Below, one piece after another: positions 32,269 to 40,878 of a stretch of DNA of 64,000 nt (the first letter of the stretch is position 1; each line of letters begins with the position of its first letter). Made by a program: the position numbers and the translations under genes. The stretch comes from Streptomyces sp. NBC_01717 (lineage in GTDB: Bacteria > Actinomycetota > Actinomycetes > Streptomycetales > Streptomycetaceae). The notes beneath the pieces were generated by a model that saw only the letters and a list, made by a program, of their open reading frames with translations, ran no database searches and was not told the DNA's origin. The DNA lies in contig NZ_CP109178.1 of assembly GCF_036248255.1 (NCBI RefSeq), positions 1,798,001-1,862,000 of the forward strand, read 5' to 3'.

Positions 32269-33117
32269 ATGGGACGGGTCACCGAGCGCCGCCGCACCAT
32301 TCGCATCAGGGACGGGGTGGTCTCCGCCCGCCCCGACACACTTGTCGCCGAGGAGCCTCTGGAGATCCGGCTGAACGGCAGGCCGCTGGCGATCACGATG
32401 CGTACGCCGGGCGACGACTTCGCACTGGCCGCGGGCTTCCTCGTCAGCGAGGGCGTGATCGGTGACGGCTCCGAGGTGCAGTCGATCGTGTACTGCGCGG
32501 GGGCGACGGCCGACGGCGTGAACACGTACAACGTGGTGGACGTGAAGCTCGCGCCCGGCGTGCAGGTCCCCGACATCACGTTGGAGCGCAACGTCTACAC
32601 GACGTCGTCCTGCGGGCTGTGCGGCAAGGCGAGCCTCGACGCGGTCCGCACCACGACCCGGCACCCGATCGCCGACACTCCCCCGGTCCGGGTCGAGCCC
32701 GCGCTGCTCTCGGCCCTTCCCGACCGGCTGCGCGAGGCGCAGCGGGTCTTCGACCGGACCGGAGGTCTGCACGCGGCGGCGCTGTTCTCCGAGACGGGGG
32801 AACTCCTCGACATCCGGGAGGACGTCGGCCGGCACAACGCGGTCGACAAGCTCGTCGGCCGGGCCCTGACCGACCACCGGCTGCCGCTGTCCCGGGCGAT
32901 TCTGCTGGTGTCGGGGCGGGCCTCGTTCGAGCTGGCCCAGAAGGCGGTGATGGCCGGCATCCCGATGCTCGCCGCGGTCTCGGCGCCGTCGTCGCTCGCC
33001 GTCGATCTGGCGGCCGAGACCGGACTGACCCTGGTCGGCTTTCTGCGGGGTCCGTCCATGAACGTGTACGCGGGTGACCACCGCATCGCCCTGGAGGCGA
33101 CGGTCGGCCAGGGCTGA
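32269..33117 (+). CDS. fdhD: Formate dehydrogenase accessory sulfurtransferase FdhD
   Basis: FdhD passes sulfur from a cysteine desulfurase to the bis-MGD cofactor of formate dehydrogenase and is needed for its activity. The 282-residue protein has the essential pair Cys 115 and Cys 118 in SSCGLCGK, then REDVGRHNAVDKLVG near 180 and ILLVSGRASFELAQKA near 210, all family signatures. Its ATG is 5 bases after the degenerate formate dehydrogenase remnant, so the two are co-transcribed. The matching dehydrogenase is not in this window; it must be elsewhere, or fdhD outlived its partner. Formate is the end product of the oxalate route encoded at the left end. Confidence 0.93.
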   Translation: MGRVTERRRTIRIRDGVVSARPDTLVAEEPLEIRLNGRPLAITMRTPGDDFALAAGFLVSEGVIGDGSEVQSIVYCAGATADGVNTYNVVDVKLAPGVQVPDITLERNVYTTSSCGLCGKASLDAVRTTTRHPIADTPPVRVEPALLSALPDRLREAQRVFDRTGGLHAAALFSETGELLDIREDVGRHNAVDKLVGRALTDHRLPLSRAILLVSGRASFELAQKAVMAGIPMLAAVSAPSSLAVDLAAETGLTLVGFLRGPSMNVYAGDHRIALEATVGQG

Positions 33118-33142
33118 GCGGCCCGGCCCGCAACACGGGTCA

Positions 33143-33185
33143 GGGACCCGGCCGGCGGGGAGCGCCCCCTGCGCCGGCCGGTCCC
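33143..33185 (+). terminator. Hairpin terminator after fdhD
   Basis: GGGACCCGGCCGGCG (33143-33157) pairs with CGCCGGCCGGTCCC (33172-33185), a 14-base stem with one bulged C. It begins 26 bases after the fdhD stop and faces the convergent symporter gene. Confidence 0.75.
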
Positions 33186-33278
33186 GCCCCGTGAGTACGT
33201 CATCGGCCCGTTCGGGGGCGACGGAATGAGCCGTCGGGCCACGCCACCGGTCAGCGGCTCACGCCGCGGGCGAGCCGG

Positions 33279-34361
33279 TCAGCCCACCGCGACCGGCTCC
33301 TCCGCCGCCGCACCGCTCGCCGGATTCCCTGACCGCTCCCGGCGCCCCTGCTGCGGGTCGCGCGGGTCGAGCCTCTCGAGCGGGTCGCGCGAGCGACGCT
33401 TCGCGATCACCGCGCACACCATCAGCTGCATCTGGTGGAAAAGCATCAGCGGCAGCACGGCCAGGCTCGCGTGTGCTCCGAAGAGCACGCTCGCCATCGG
33501 CAGCCCCGAGGCCAGGCTCTTCTTCGAACCGGCGAACTGGATGGCGATCCGGTCGCCCCGGTCGAAGCCGAGCCGCTTCGCCCCGTGCCAGGTCAGTGCG
33601 AGCATCAGTGCGAGCAGCACCGCTTCGGCGGCGAGCAACGCACCGAGCCGGGCCGGGGTGACCTGGTGCCAGATTCCGGCGACCATGCCCTCGCTGAACG
33701 CGGTGTAGACGACCAGCAGGATCGAGCCCCGGTCGACATAGCCGAGCACCTTCTTGTGGCGGGTGATGAACCCCCCGATCCAGCGGCGCAGCAACTGCCC
33801 GGCGACGAACGGCAGCAGCAGTTGGACCCCGATCTTCAGCAGCGCGTCCCCGGAGAATCCGCCACCGCTGTTGCCGAGCAGCCCGGCAGCGAGCAGCGGG
33901 GTGAGGAAGATCCCGGCTAGCGAGGAGAAGGAGCCCGCGCAGATCGCCGCCGGCACGTTGCCGCGGGCGATCGAGGTGAACGCGATCGACGACTGGATGG
34001 TCGACGGGACGAGGCAGAGGAAGAGGAAGCCGCTGTAGAGCTGGGGCGTCAGGACGTACGGAACCAGGCTCTCGCCCGCCAGACCCAGCAGCGGGAACGC
34101 GACGAACGTGCAGATCAGGACGGTGAGATGGAGCCGCCAGTGCTTGAGTCCGTCGAGCGCCTCGGCGGTCGAGAGGCGGGCGCCGTACAGGAAGAAGAGA
34201 AGGGCGACCGCTCCGGTCGACGCGCCGCCCGCCACGTCCGCGGCGGCCCCCGACGCGGGGAGCAGCGCCGCAACCGCGACGGTGCCGATCAGCGCCAGGA
34301 TGTACGGGTCGATCGGCAACCAGGACGGCAGCTTCAAGGTGCGGCGGCTCATGTGCTCCAC
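33279..34361 (-). CDS. Bile acid:sodium symporter family membrane protein
   Basis: A 360-residue polytopic protein with 9-10 helices, of the bile acid/sodium symporter (SBF-like, YfeH/P7 type) family. Recognisable stretches: WLPIDPYILALIGTVAVAAL (helix 1), FFLYGARLSTAEALDGLKHW, LGLAGESLVPYV, LCLVPSTIQSSIAFTSIARGN (the substrate-site crossing) and AIQFAGSKKSLASGLPMASV. It probably imports an organic anion with Na+. The GTG at 34361 has a GAGAGA element upstream; an ATG three codons later is possible. It diverges from a LysR gene over 108 bases, so LysR control is likely. Substrate unknown. Confidence 0.85.
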   Translation of the reverse strand: MEHMSRRTLKLPSWLPIDPYILALIGTVAVAALLPASGAAADVAGGASTGAVALLFFLYGARLSTAEALDGLKHWRLHLTVLICTFVAFPLLGLAGESLVPYVLTPQLYSGFLFLCLVPSTIQSSIAFTSIARGNVPAAICAGSFSSLAGIFLTPLLAAGLLGNSGGGFSGDALLKIGVQLLLPFVAGQLLRRWIGGFITRHKKVLGYVDRGSILLVVYTAFSEGMVAGIWHQVTPARLGALLAAEAVLLALMLALTWHGAKRLGFDRGDRIAIQFAGSKKSLASGLPMASVLFGAHASLAVLPLMLFHQMQLMVCAVIAKRRSRDPLERLDPRDPQQGRRERSGNPASGAAAEEPVAVG

Positions 34362-34414
34362 GTGTTCTCTCGTTCAGGTCGTGCCCTCTCCATCTTGCTC
34401 TTGATCACCGCGAT

Positions 34415-34425
34415 CGGGAATCCCG
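34415..34425. promoter_or_regulatory. Candidate LysR-type operator between symporter and lysR genes
   Basis: CGGGAATCCCG is a perfect 5-base dyad around one base, near the centre of the 108-base divergent region, flanked by AT on both sides (ATCGGGAATCCCGCAT). Position and symmetry suit a LysR-type regulator. Confidence 0.45.
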
Positions 34426-34469
34426 CATACCGCTCTCACTGTCATCATGTTCCGCGATAACCTGGCACT

Positions 34470-35372
34470 ATGTACGACCCTGCACAGCTCCGTACCTTTC
34501 TCGCCGTCGCCCAGACGCTGAGTTTCACCCAGGCCGCCCGTCGGCTCGGCGTACGGCAGTCCACGGTGAGCCAGCATGTGCGGCGGCTCGAGGACGCGAC
34601 GGGACGGCAGCTGTTCACCCGGGACACGCACCGGGTCGATCTCACCGGGGACGGCGAGGCGATGCTCGGCTTCGCCCGGACGATCCTGCAGGCCCATGAG
34701 CGGGCAGCGGCGTTCTTCACCGGGACCCGGCTGCGCGGCCGGCTGCGGTTCGGGGCCTCCGAGGACTTCGTACTGACCCGGCTGCCGGAGATCCTGGAGT
34801 CGTTCCGCCGTGACCACCCGGAGGTCGAGCTGGAGCTGACCGTGGAGCTCTCCGGGACGCTGCACCGGCAGCTGGCGGCGGGCCGGCTCGATCTGGTCCT
34901 CGCCAAGCGGCGGACCGGTGACACGCACGGTGAGCTGGTCTGGCAGGACGCGCTGACCTGGATCGGCGCACCGCACGTGCGGATCGATCCGGACCGTCCG
35001 GTGCCGCTGGTCCTCTTTCCGCCGCCGGGCATCACCCGGGCCCGCGCCCTGGAGGTGCTGGAGGAGCACGGCCGGTCGTGGCGGGTCGCCTGTACGAGTA
35101 CGAGCCTGAGCGGACTGATCGCGGCGGCCCATGCCGGGCTGGGCGTGATGGCGCACACGCGCGGCCTCATCCCACCGGGACTGACCCCGGTGCCGGCCAG
35201 GGCGGGGCTGCCGGAGCTCGGCGATGTGGATTTCGTCCTGCTGCACGGCCGCCGCCGGGACGCGGCGCAGGAGGCGGCGGACGCGCTCGCGGCGGCGATC
35301 CTGGCGGGAGGCGACCGGCTGATCCGCTCCGTCGGCGGGATCAACGCGATCGGCGGCCGGGAGGGCGCGTGA
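34470..35372 (+). CDS. LysR family transcriptional regulator
   Basis: A 300-residue regulator. Residues 1-60 are the winged helix (LRTFLAVAQTLSFTQAARRLGVRQSTVSQHVRRLE); about 90-290 form the periplasmic-binding-like effector domain (LRGRLRFGASEDFVLTRLPEILE onward). The start codon has no strong ribosome binding site, as is common for regulators. Divergence from the symporter gene implies that gene as target. The effector is unknown. Confidence 0.9.
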   Translation: MYDPAQLRTFLAVAQTLSFTQAARRLGVRQSTVSQHVRRLEDATGRQLFTRDTHRVDLTGDGEAMLGFARTILQAHERAAAFFTGTRLRGRLRFGASEDFVLTRLPEILESFRRDHPEVELELTVELSGTLHRQLAAGRLDLVLAKRRTGDTHGELVWQDALTWIGAPHVRIDPDRPVPLVLFPPPGITRARALEVLEEHGRSWRVACTSTSLSGLIAAAHAGLGVMAHTRGLIPPGLTPVPARAGLPELGDVDFVLLHGRRRDAAQEAADALAAAILAGGDRLIRSVGGINAIGGREGA

Positions 35373-35576
35373 CCGAGGCGTACAGATTCGGTGGAGATTC
35401 CGGCGCAAGCTACTTACTCCTCCGTCAGATGTGCGCCCGAGCCCTGCCCATGTGGCCGGATATTTGTGGCTGACCTGTACAGATGCCACGCTTTCCAGAG
35501 CCTCCGGGCCCTCCCGTCGCGCCGCCCGATCAGGTAGCGTCACGGCGCTGTGCGGAGCGCCACAAGGAGCAGTTCA

Positions 35577-37400
35577 TTGCGCGAGTTCACGGTCCCACCC
35601 ATGGCGGCCGCGCCCCACGTCGGCGGTCTGGCTGATGTCGTCTTCGACTACCCGGAGGAGGACCCGCATCGGATTGCGTTCGGCCGGAAGGACGCGAGCG
35701 GACACTGGCGTGACATCACCGCCGCGACATTCCGTGACGAGGTGCTGGCCCTCGCCAAGGGGCTGATCGCCCACGGCGTCCGGTTCGGCGACCGGGTCGC
35801 CCTGATGTCCCGTACCCGGTACGAGTGGACGCTCTTCGATTTCGCGCTGTGGACGGTCGGTGCCCAGTCGGTGCCGATCTACCCGACGTCCTCGGCCGAG
35901 CAGGTCTTCTGGATGCTGCACGACGCCGATGTGTCCGCCATCGTGGTCGAGCACGAGGATCACGCGATGACGATCGCTTCGGTGATCGACCGGCTGCCCG
36001 GGCTGAGACGGCTGTGGCAGCTGGACTCCGACGCGGTGACCGAGCTCGTCGACGCGGGCACCCATGTCGAGGACGAGGTGGTGCACCGGCACCGGCGGGC
36101 GGTGACGCCCGAGTCCGTGGCGACCATCATCTACACGTCCGGTACGACGGGCCGGCCCAAGGGCTGTGTGATCACCCACGCCAACTTCATGTTCGAGACG
36201 GACACCATGGCCGCCCGGTGGGAGTCGGTCTTCCACTCCAAGCCGGGCGACGAGGCCGCCACGCTCCTCTTCCTGCCACTGGCGCATGTCTTCGGCCGGA
36301 TGGTCGAGGTCACGGCGATCCGCGGCCGGGTGAAGCTGGGCCATCAGCCGGAGCTGTCGGCGAAGGCGCTGATGCCGGACCTGGTGACGTTCCGGCCGAC
36401 GTTCATCCTGGCGGTCCCGTACATCTTCGAGAAGGTCTTCAACGGCGCCCGGCGCAAGGCCGAGGCGGAGGGCAAGCTCGGGCCGTTCGACAAGGCCTTC
36501 GACGTCGCGGTGAGGTACGCGGACGCGATGGAGCACAAGGCGTTCGGAACCGGCCCCGGGCCGTCGCCGGGGCTGCGGATGCAGCACCAGTTCTTCGACA
36601 AGGTCGTGTTCAAGAAGGTCCGCGACGCGATGGGCGGCCGGGTGCGGCACGCCATGTCGGGCGGCTCCGGGATGGAGCGGCAGCTCGGCCTGTTCTTCGA
36701 GGGCGCCGGCATCACGGTGTACGAGGGGTACGGACTGACCGAGTCGACTGCGGCGGCCACCGCCAATCCGCCGGAGCGCACCCGGTACGGCACGGTCGGG
36801 CAGCCGATCCCCGGCACCACCGTGCACATCGCCGACGACGGCGAGATATGGGTGTACGGACGCAATGTCTTCGGCGGCTACCTGGGCGACCCGAAGGCCA
36901 CCGACGCGGTGCTGTACGACGGTTGGCTGGCCACCGGCGACCTGGGTGCACTCGACGAGGACGGCTATCTGACCATCACCGGGCGGAAGAAGGAGATCCT
37001 GGTGACGTCGGGCGGCAAGAGTGTGTCGCCGGCCGGTCTGGAGGAGCGGGTGCGGGCGCATCCGCTGGTCGCGCAGTGCATCGTGGTCGGCAACGACCGG
37101 CCGTACATCGCGGCGCTGGTGACCGTGGACCAGGAGTCCGTGGACCACTGGCTCTCCATGCAGGGGCGGCCACCGATGAGGGCGGCGGACCTGGTGCGTG
37201 ACCCGGATCTGGAGATGGAGGTCCGGCGGGCGGTGGTGGCGGCCAACACGGCGGTGTCGCAGGCCGAGTCGATCCGTACGTTCCGGATACTGGCGCATCA
37301 GTTCACCGAGGAGCACGGTCTGCTGACCCCGTCCCTCAAGCTGAAACGGAAGGCGATCGAGACGGCGTACGCCGCCGAGGTGGACGCGCTGTACCGGTGA
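35577..37400 (+). CDS. AMP-dependent long-chain acyl-CoA synthetase
   Basis: A 607-residue member of the ANL superfamily that forms acyl-AMP and then acyl-CoA. The P-loop TIIYTSGTTGRPKGCVITH is near residue 184, GYGLTESTAAATANPP near 385, the adenylate motif GWLATGDLGALDEDGYL near 448, and the C-terminal catalytic Lys region PSLKLKRKAIE near the end. A TTG at 35577 is chosen: AAGGAG lies 7 bases before it and LREFTVPP matches FadD-type N termini; a GTG 9 codons upstream lacks such a site. It follows the LysR gene by about 200 bases and precedes an aldo/keto reductase. Probably fatty acid activation; the chain length cannot be read. Confidence 0.9.
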   Translation: MREFTVPPMAAAPHVGGLADVVFDYPEEDPHRIAFGRKDASGHWRDITAATFRDEVLALAKGLIAHGVRFGDRVALMSRTRYEWTLFDFALWTVGAQSVPIYPTSSAEQVFWMLHDADVSAIVVEHEDHAMTIASVIDRLPGLRRLWQLDSDAVTELVDAGTHVEDEVVHRHRRAVTPESVATIIYTSGTTGRPKGCVITHANFMFETDTMAARWESVFHSKPGDEAATLLFLPLAHVFGRMVEVTAIRGRVKLGHQPELSAKALMPDLVTFRPTFILAVPYIFEKVFNGARRKAEAEGKLGPFDKAFDVAVRYADAMEHKAFGTGPGPSPGLRMQHQFFDKVVFKKVRDAMGGRVRHAMSGGSGMERQLGLFFEGAGITVYEGYGLTESTAAATANPPERTRYGTVGQPIPGTTVHIADDGEIWVYGRNVFGGYLGDPKATDAVLYDGWLATGDLGALDEDGYLTITGRKKEILVTSGGKSVSPAGLEERVRAHPLVAQCIVVGNDRPYIAALVTVDQESVDHWLSMQGRPPMRAADLVRDPDLEMEVRRAVVAANTAVSQAESIRTFRILAHQFTEEHGLLTPSLKLKRKAIETAYAAEVDALYR

Positions 37401-37508
37401 GGCGTGCCCGGGGCCGCCGACCTGAAATGCCCCTCGCCGGGAATGCTTCAGGGCCGTTGATCGTTGACCCAGGGAATACCGAACCGACGACGTAAGGATC
37501 GACCGCTC

Positions 37509-38345
37509 GTGAGCCAGGTCCCCTCCATCACCCTCAACAATGGCGTCGAGATGCCGCAGCTCGGTTTCGGTGTCTGGCAGGTGCCGGACACCGAAGCGAC
37601 GAAGGCGGTCACGACGGCCATCGAGTCCGGGTACCGGAGCATCGACACCGCCGCGATCTACGAGAACGAGCAGGGCACGGGCAAGGCCATCGCCGACTCC
37701 GGTGTCGCCCGGGAAGAGCTGTTCGTCACCACGAAGCTGTGGAACAGCCAGCAGGGCTACGACACCACCCTGCGTGCGTTCGACGCCTCGCTCGACAAGC
37801 TGGGTCTCGACTATGTCGACCTGTACCTGATCCACTGGCCGGTGCCGGCCAAGGACGCGTACATCGACACGTACAAGGCCTTCGAGAAGATCTACGCCGA
37901 CGGCCGCGCGAAGGCCATCGGTGTCTCGAACTTCCTGCCCGAGCACCTGGAGCGCCTGCTCGGTGAGACCTCCGTGGTCCCCGTGATCAACCAGATCGAG
38001 CTGCACCCGCAGCTCCAGCAGGCCGAGTCCCGCGCCTTCCACGCCAAGCACGACATCGCGACCGAGGCCTGGTCGCCGCTTGGTCAGGGCAAGGGCCTCC
38101 TGGAGGTCCCGACGGTCGTCGCGATCGCCCAGAAGCACGGTCGCACGCCCGCGCAGGTGGTGCTCCGCTGGCACATCCAGACGGGCAACGTGGTGATCCC
38201 GAAGTCCGTGACGCCGTCGCGGATCGCGGAGAACCTCGATGTGTTCGGCTTCGAGCTGGACGCCGACGACCTCGCCGCGTTCGCCGCGCTGGACGAGGGC
38301 AAGCGCCTCGGTCCGAACCCCGGCGAGTTCAACCTCGGCGCCTGA
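37509..38345 (+). CDS. Aldo/keto reductase (2,5-diketo-D-gluconate reductase type)
   Basis: A 278-residue NADPH-dependent aldo/keto reductase, a single TIM barrel. The catalytic tetrad is complete: Asp 46 and Tyr 51 in SIDTAAIYENE, Lys 76 in TTKLWN and His 109 in YLIHWPV. The C-terminal cofactor segment VIPKSVTPSRIAENLDVFGF binds the NADPH phosphate. The GTG at 37509 follows AAGGA; an upstream in-frame ATG has no such site. It stands alone between an acyl-CoA ligase and a hairpin terminator. Substrates of this group are broad (aldehydes, diketones), so no pathway can be fixed. Confidence 0.93.
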   Translation: MSQVPSITLNNGVEMPQLGFGVWQVPDTEATKAVTTAIESGYRSIDTAAIYENEQGTGKAIADSGVAREELFVTTKLWNSQQGYDTTLRAFDASLDKLGLDYVDLYLIHWPVPAKDAYIDTYKAFEKIYADGRAKAIGVSNFLPEHLERLLGETSVVPVINQIELHPQLQQAESRAFHAKHDIATEAWSPLGQGKGLLEVPTVVAIAQKHGRTPAQVVLRWHIQTGNVVIPKSVTPSRIAENLDVFGFELDADDLAAFAALDEGKRLGPNPGEFNLGA

Positions 38346-38378
38346 GCCCCACCGCTCCACGACCGAATCACACGGAAC

Positions 38379-38405
38379 CGCCGCCCGGTCTCGAGCCGGG
38401 CGGCG
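38379..38405 (+). terminator. Hairpin terminator after the aldo/keto reductase
   Basis: CGCCGCCCGG and CCGGGCGGCG form a perfect 10-base stem with a 7-base loop, 34 bases after the stop and 31 before the next start. Confidence 0.8.
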
Positions 38406-38435
38406 TCCGTATGCCCGAACCTGGAGGACCGCGCC

Positions 38436-38918
38436 ATGAGCGGGGAGACCGCACCCGTCGTCGAACCGGGCCTGTACCGGCTGCGCAATGTGGGCAGTGG
38501 GCTGCTGCTGGAGGTGTACGGCTCCGCCAAGGGCAGCGGCGCCAATGTGCAACAGGGCAGCGAGAAGCGGGACGGGGTGGGCGCCCAGCACTGGCAGCTC
38601 TCACCGGTGCACGAAGGTGCCGCCCTCCACCATCTGACCAACGCGCACAGCGGCAAACGACTGGACGTCGCCAACGCGTCCACGGAGAACGGCGCCAATG
38701 TCCAGCAGTGGAAGGCCAACAACTACGGCGCCCAGGAATGGCTGGTCGAACAGCACCTGGATGCGCCGGGCACCGTGACCCTGGTCAGCTTCATCAGCGG
38801 ACTCGTCCTCGAAGTGGCCGACGGCAGCACGGCGGACGGCGCCAACGTCCAGCAGTGGGAGGACACCGACTCCCCCGGTCAGTGGTGGCAGTTGGAACCG
38901 GTGTCCCAGGGGCGCTGA
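38436..38918 (+). CDS. Cytosolic ricin-type beta-trefoil (RICIN/CBM13-like) protein
   Basis: A 160-residue protein made only of a beta-trefoil lectin domain. Three internal repeats are visible, each of the form G-L-x-LEV-x-x-G-S followed by GANVQQ (near 36, 91 and 135), with QxW-type ends (AQHWQL, AQEWLV, GQWWQL). Such domains bind galactose-type sugars or polymers. Unlike most Streptomyces RICIN domains it has no signal peptide and no attached catalytic domain, so it should stay inside the cell. A good GGAGG stands before the ATG. It ends in a hairpin shared with the convergent methyltransferase. The ligand is unknown. Confidence 0.85.
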   Translation: MSGETAPVVEPGLYRLRNVGSGLLLEVYGSAKGSGANVQQGSEKRDGVGAQHWQLSPVHEGAALHHLTNAHSGKRLDVANASTENGANVQQWKANNYGAQEWLVEQHLDAPGTVTLVSFISGLVLEVADGSTADGANVQQWEDTDSPGQWWQLEPVSQGR

Positions 38919-38970
38919 GGGCTGTCCCATCGGCCCTGGGCGCCCCACAGGGATGACGGGACAACCCTCA
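38916..38970. terminator. Bidirectional hairpin containing both convergent stop codons
   Basis: TGAGGGCTGTCCC (38916-38928) and GGGACAACCCTCA (38958-38970) pair at 12 of 13 positions. The left arm begins with the trefoil gene's TGA; the right arm ends with the methyltransferase's stop on the other strand. An inner GCCCTGGGCGCC segment may pair as well. Confidence 0.65.
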
Positions 38971-39897
38971 GGCGCGCCGGGCCAGGTGGACCGTGCGTGC
39001 CGTGAGCAGGAAGACGTCCGGGCGGTGGCGCAGCCCGGCCGGGTCGTCGGGATCGAGCAGCCGGTCGAGTACGGCGAGGTCGTCGGCGGCGAGCGCGTCG
39101 GCAAACATCTCGCGCCGCCGGGCGAATTCGGCGATGACATGGTCGCGGGCCTGGTCGGAGAGTGGTGCGGGCAGATCGAGCAGGAAGCTGCGGGTGCCCT
39201 GCGGAGCCAGCCCCACCGCGGTGAACAGGGCGCTCCAGTCCTCGGTCTCCCGCTTGGCGTCCGGAAGGGACGCCCTCATCTCCTCGAACCAGTCTGCGGT
39301 CACCGCGTCGAGCCTCGCCTCCAGGCCCGGCCGGCCGAACCCGATGTCGCGTGGCAGCTGACGGGGCGGCAGCCCGCCCTCGACCAGGGCGACGGTGCCA
39401 CCCGGGCGCAGCAGCCCGGCGAAACCGGTGAGGACGGCGCGTTGGTCACCCATGTGGTGCAGCGCGTTGCCCGCCCAGATCAGGTCCGCGTCCCCCAGCT
39501 TCGCCAGTTCGTCCGGGAGCTCCGCGTGCAGCGTACGGACGCGGTCACCGAGGCCGAGCCGTACGGCGCGGGCCCGGGCGCGCTCCAGCAGCGCCGGGGT
39601 GCCGTCCACGGCGACGACTTCGGCTTCCGGGAACGCCTCGGCGAGCAGACACGCGATCACGCCGGGGCCACTGCCGATGTCGAGGACCCGGCGTACCCGC
39701 GAGGCGGTGGGAAGACCGGCGATCCAGCGGGCTGCCTCCCGGTACTGCGGGCTGCTGAGCTCGGCGTTCCGCTCCAGGATCGGACCCATGACGTCCCAGT
39801 CGAAGTCGGTGGTGTCGTGGTGAGGGCCGTGCCCGGCACGGTCGTGCCTTCCGTGGGCGATGTCGTGGTGAGGGCCGTGGTCGGCATGCTTCGTCAT
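38968..39897 (-). CDS. SAM-dependent methyltransferase with His-rich N terminus
   Basis: A 309-residue class I methyltransferase. SAM motif I is VLDIGSGPGVIACLLAEAF (about 70-88), with VVAVDGTP as the acidic strand-2 motif and LIWAGNALHHMGD and LLRPGGTVALVEGG as later motifs. Before the fold is a 30-residue stretch very rich in His and Asp (HADHGPHHDIAHGRHD, then HGPHHD), a likely metal-binding tail. The ATG at 39897 is required for this tail, which is unusual for the family. A perfect palindrome lies 44 bases upstream. Substrate unknown; metal-responsive expression or activity is an inference. Confidence 0.85.
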   Translation of the reverse strand: MTKHADHGPHHDIAHGRHDRAGHGPHHDTTDFDWDVMGPILERNAELSSPQYREAARWIAGLPTASRVRRVLDIGSGPGVIACLLAEAFPEAEVVAVDGTPALLERARARAVRLGLGDRVRTLHAELPDELAKLGDADLIWAGNALHHMGDQRAVLTGFAGLLRPGGTVALVEGGLPPRQLPRDIGFGRPGLEARLDAVTADWFEEMRASLPDAKRETEDWSALFTAVGLAPQGTRSFLLDLPAPLSDQARDHVIAEFARRREMFADALAADDLAVLDRLLDPDDPAGLRHRPDVFLLTARTVHLARRA

Positions 39898-39940
39898 GCG
39901 GACAAGACTCGCCCCGTATCAGGTGTCCGGCATAGCCTTG

Positions 39941-39955
39941 TTGCCGATTCGGCAA
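39941..39955. promoter_or_regulatory. Perfect palindrome upstream of the His-rich methyltransferase
   Basis: TTGCCGA T TCGGCAA, extended by CTTG and G at the ends, lies 44-58 bases above the methyltransferase start, next to a GGCTAT element that could be a -10 box. It looks like a dimer-binding operator; no regulator gene adjoins. Confidence 0.5.
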
Positions 39956-40059
39956 GCCGCCGCCGCGCCGGTCCTGTGGACGACGCGGTCGTCGACGGCG
40001 CCGGCGCCACTCGTGCGCCAGGCACGTGTGCGCGCCGGCCACGCATTGCGGTCCCGCCG

Positions 40060-40803
40060 TCAGTCCCGGCGGCGGAACACCAGCAACCGGTACTCCGGGT
40101 CGCGGCGCGGCCGGTTCCCGTCGGGCAGAGCCAGCAGCGCCGCCGCGAGCCGGTCGGCCGCCGCCCCCGGCAGCTCCAGACGCGAGACGAAGTCACCCCT
40201 GCGCACACTTCGCGCCGCCGCCAGCGGTGTCCGCCCCTGTCCATGGCCGAGGAAGCGGGCCTCCCCCACCACGTCGAGCCCGGCTTCCGCCCCGTACGCG
40301 GCGACCAGTTCCTCGCTGTCCGACGGCTTCGGCCTCAGATAGGGGGCGAACGCCTCGTCGATGTCGCTGCCCACGTCGTGCGCCGCGTCCTTGTCGACCG
40401 TGGTGACGAACACCCCGCCGGGCCCCAGTACCCGGGCGGCCTCGGACACCACCGCTCGCGCGTCCCCCGCTCCCCGCAGCAGATGCAGCAGCCAGATCGC
40501 ACCGACCGCGTCCACGGTCGAGGCGCCCAGCGGCAGCCGGCGCGCGTCGCCGAGCGCCACCGCGCCGATCCGCTGCCGGGCAAGCCGCGCCATTCCGTAC
40601 GAGGCATCGGTGCCCAGCACCTTCAGTCCGGGCCGGGCCGCCGCGATCCGCTGGGTGACCAGCCCCGTACCGCAGCCGATGTCCAGCAGTGTGCGCGCGG
40701 ACTCCGGGACCAGGCCCAGCACGGCGCGGGCCGCGGACTCGGCCCTGGGCACGCCACCGCGGGTCGCGTCGTAGACAGCCGCCTCGGTGTTGTAGTCGAG
40801 CAT
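40060..40803 (-). CDS. Class I SAM-dependent methyltransferase
   Basis: A 247-residue methyltransferase of the UbiE/Methyltransf_11 kind. Motif I is LLDIGCGTGLVTQRIAAA (about 40-57), followed by VLGTDASYGMARLA, VDAVGAIWLLHLL and ARVLGPGGVFVTTVDKD. The N terminus MLDYNTEAAVYDATRGG is typical of small-molecule methyltransferases. No motif names the substrate. It is on the same strand as the His-rich methyltransferase but 162 bases away, so probably separately expressed. Confidence 0.87.
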   Translation of the reverse strand: MLDYNTEAAVYDATRGGVPRAESAARAVLGLVPESARTLLDIGCGTGLVTQRIAAARPGLKVLGTDASYGMARLARQRIGAVALGDARRLPLGASTVDAVGAIWLLHLLRGAGDARAVVSEAARVLGPGGVFVTTVDKDAAHDVGSDIDEAFAPYLRPKPSDSEELVAAYGAEAGLDVVGEARFLGHGQGRTPLAAARSVRRGDFVSRLELPGAAADRLAAALLALPDGNRPRRDPEYRLLVFRRRD

Positions 40804-40878
40804 GCGGACGACTGTAGGACACCGGCCGGACCCAGGGTGGGGGCTGCCGGAAGACTGCGAATACGCGAGGCCGGGGCT

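Noticed and set aside
35373..35576. Hidden gene or RNA in the 204-base gap before the acyl-CoA ligase
   Set aside because: No open frame with a start site and no stable structure that I could find; it probably holds only the promoter.
35574..38591. A 1005-codon minus-strand frame across the acyl-CoA ligase and aldo/keto reductase genes
   Set aside because: Antisense shadow; both plus-strand genes have complete catalytic motifs and ribosome binding sites.
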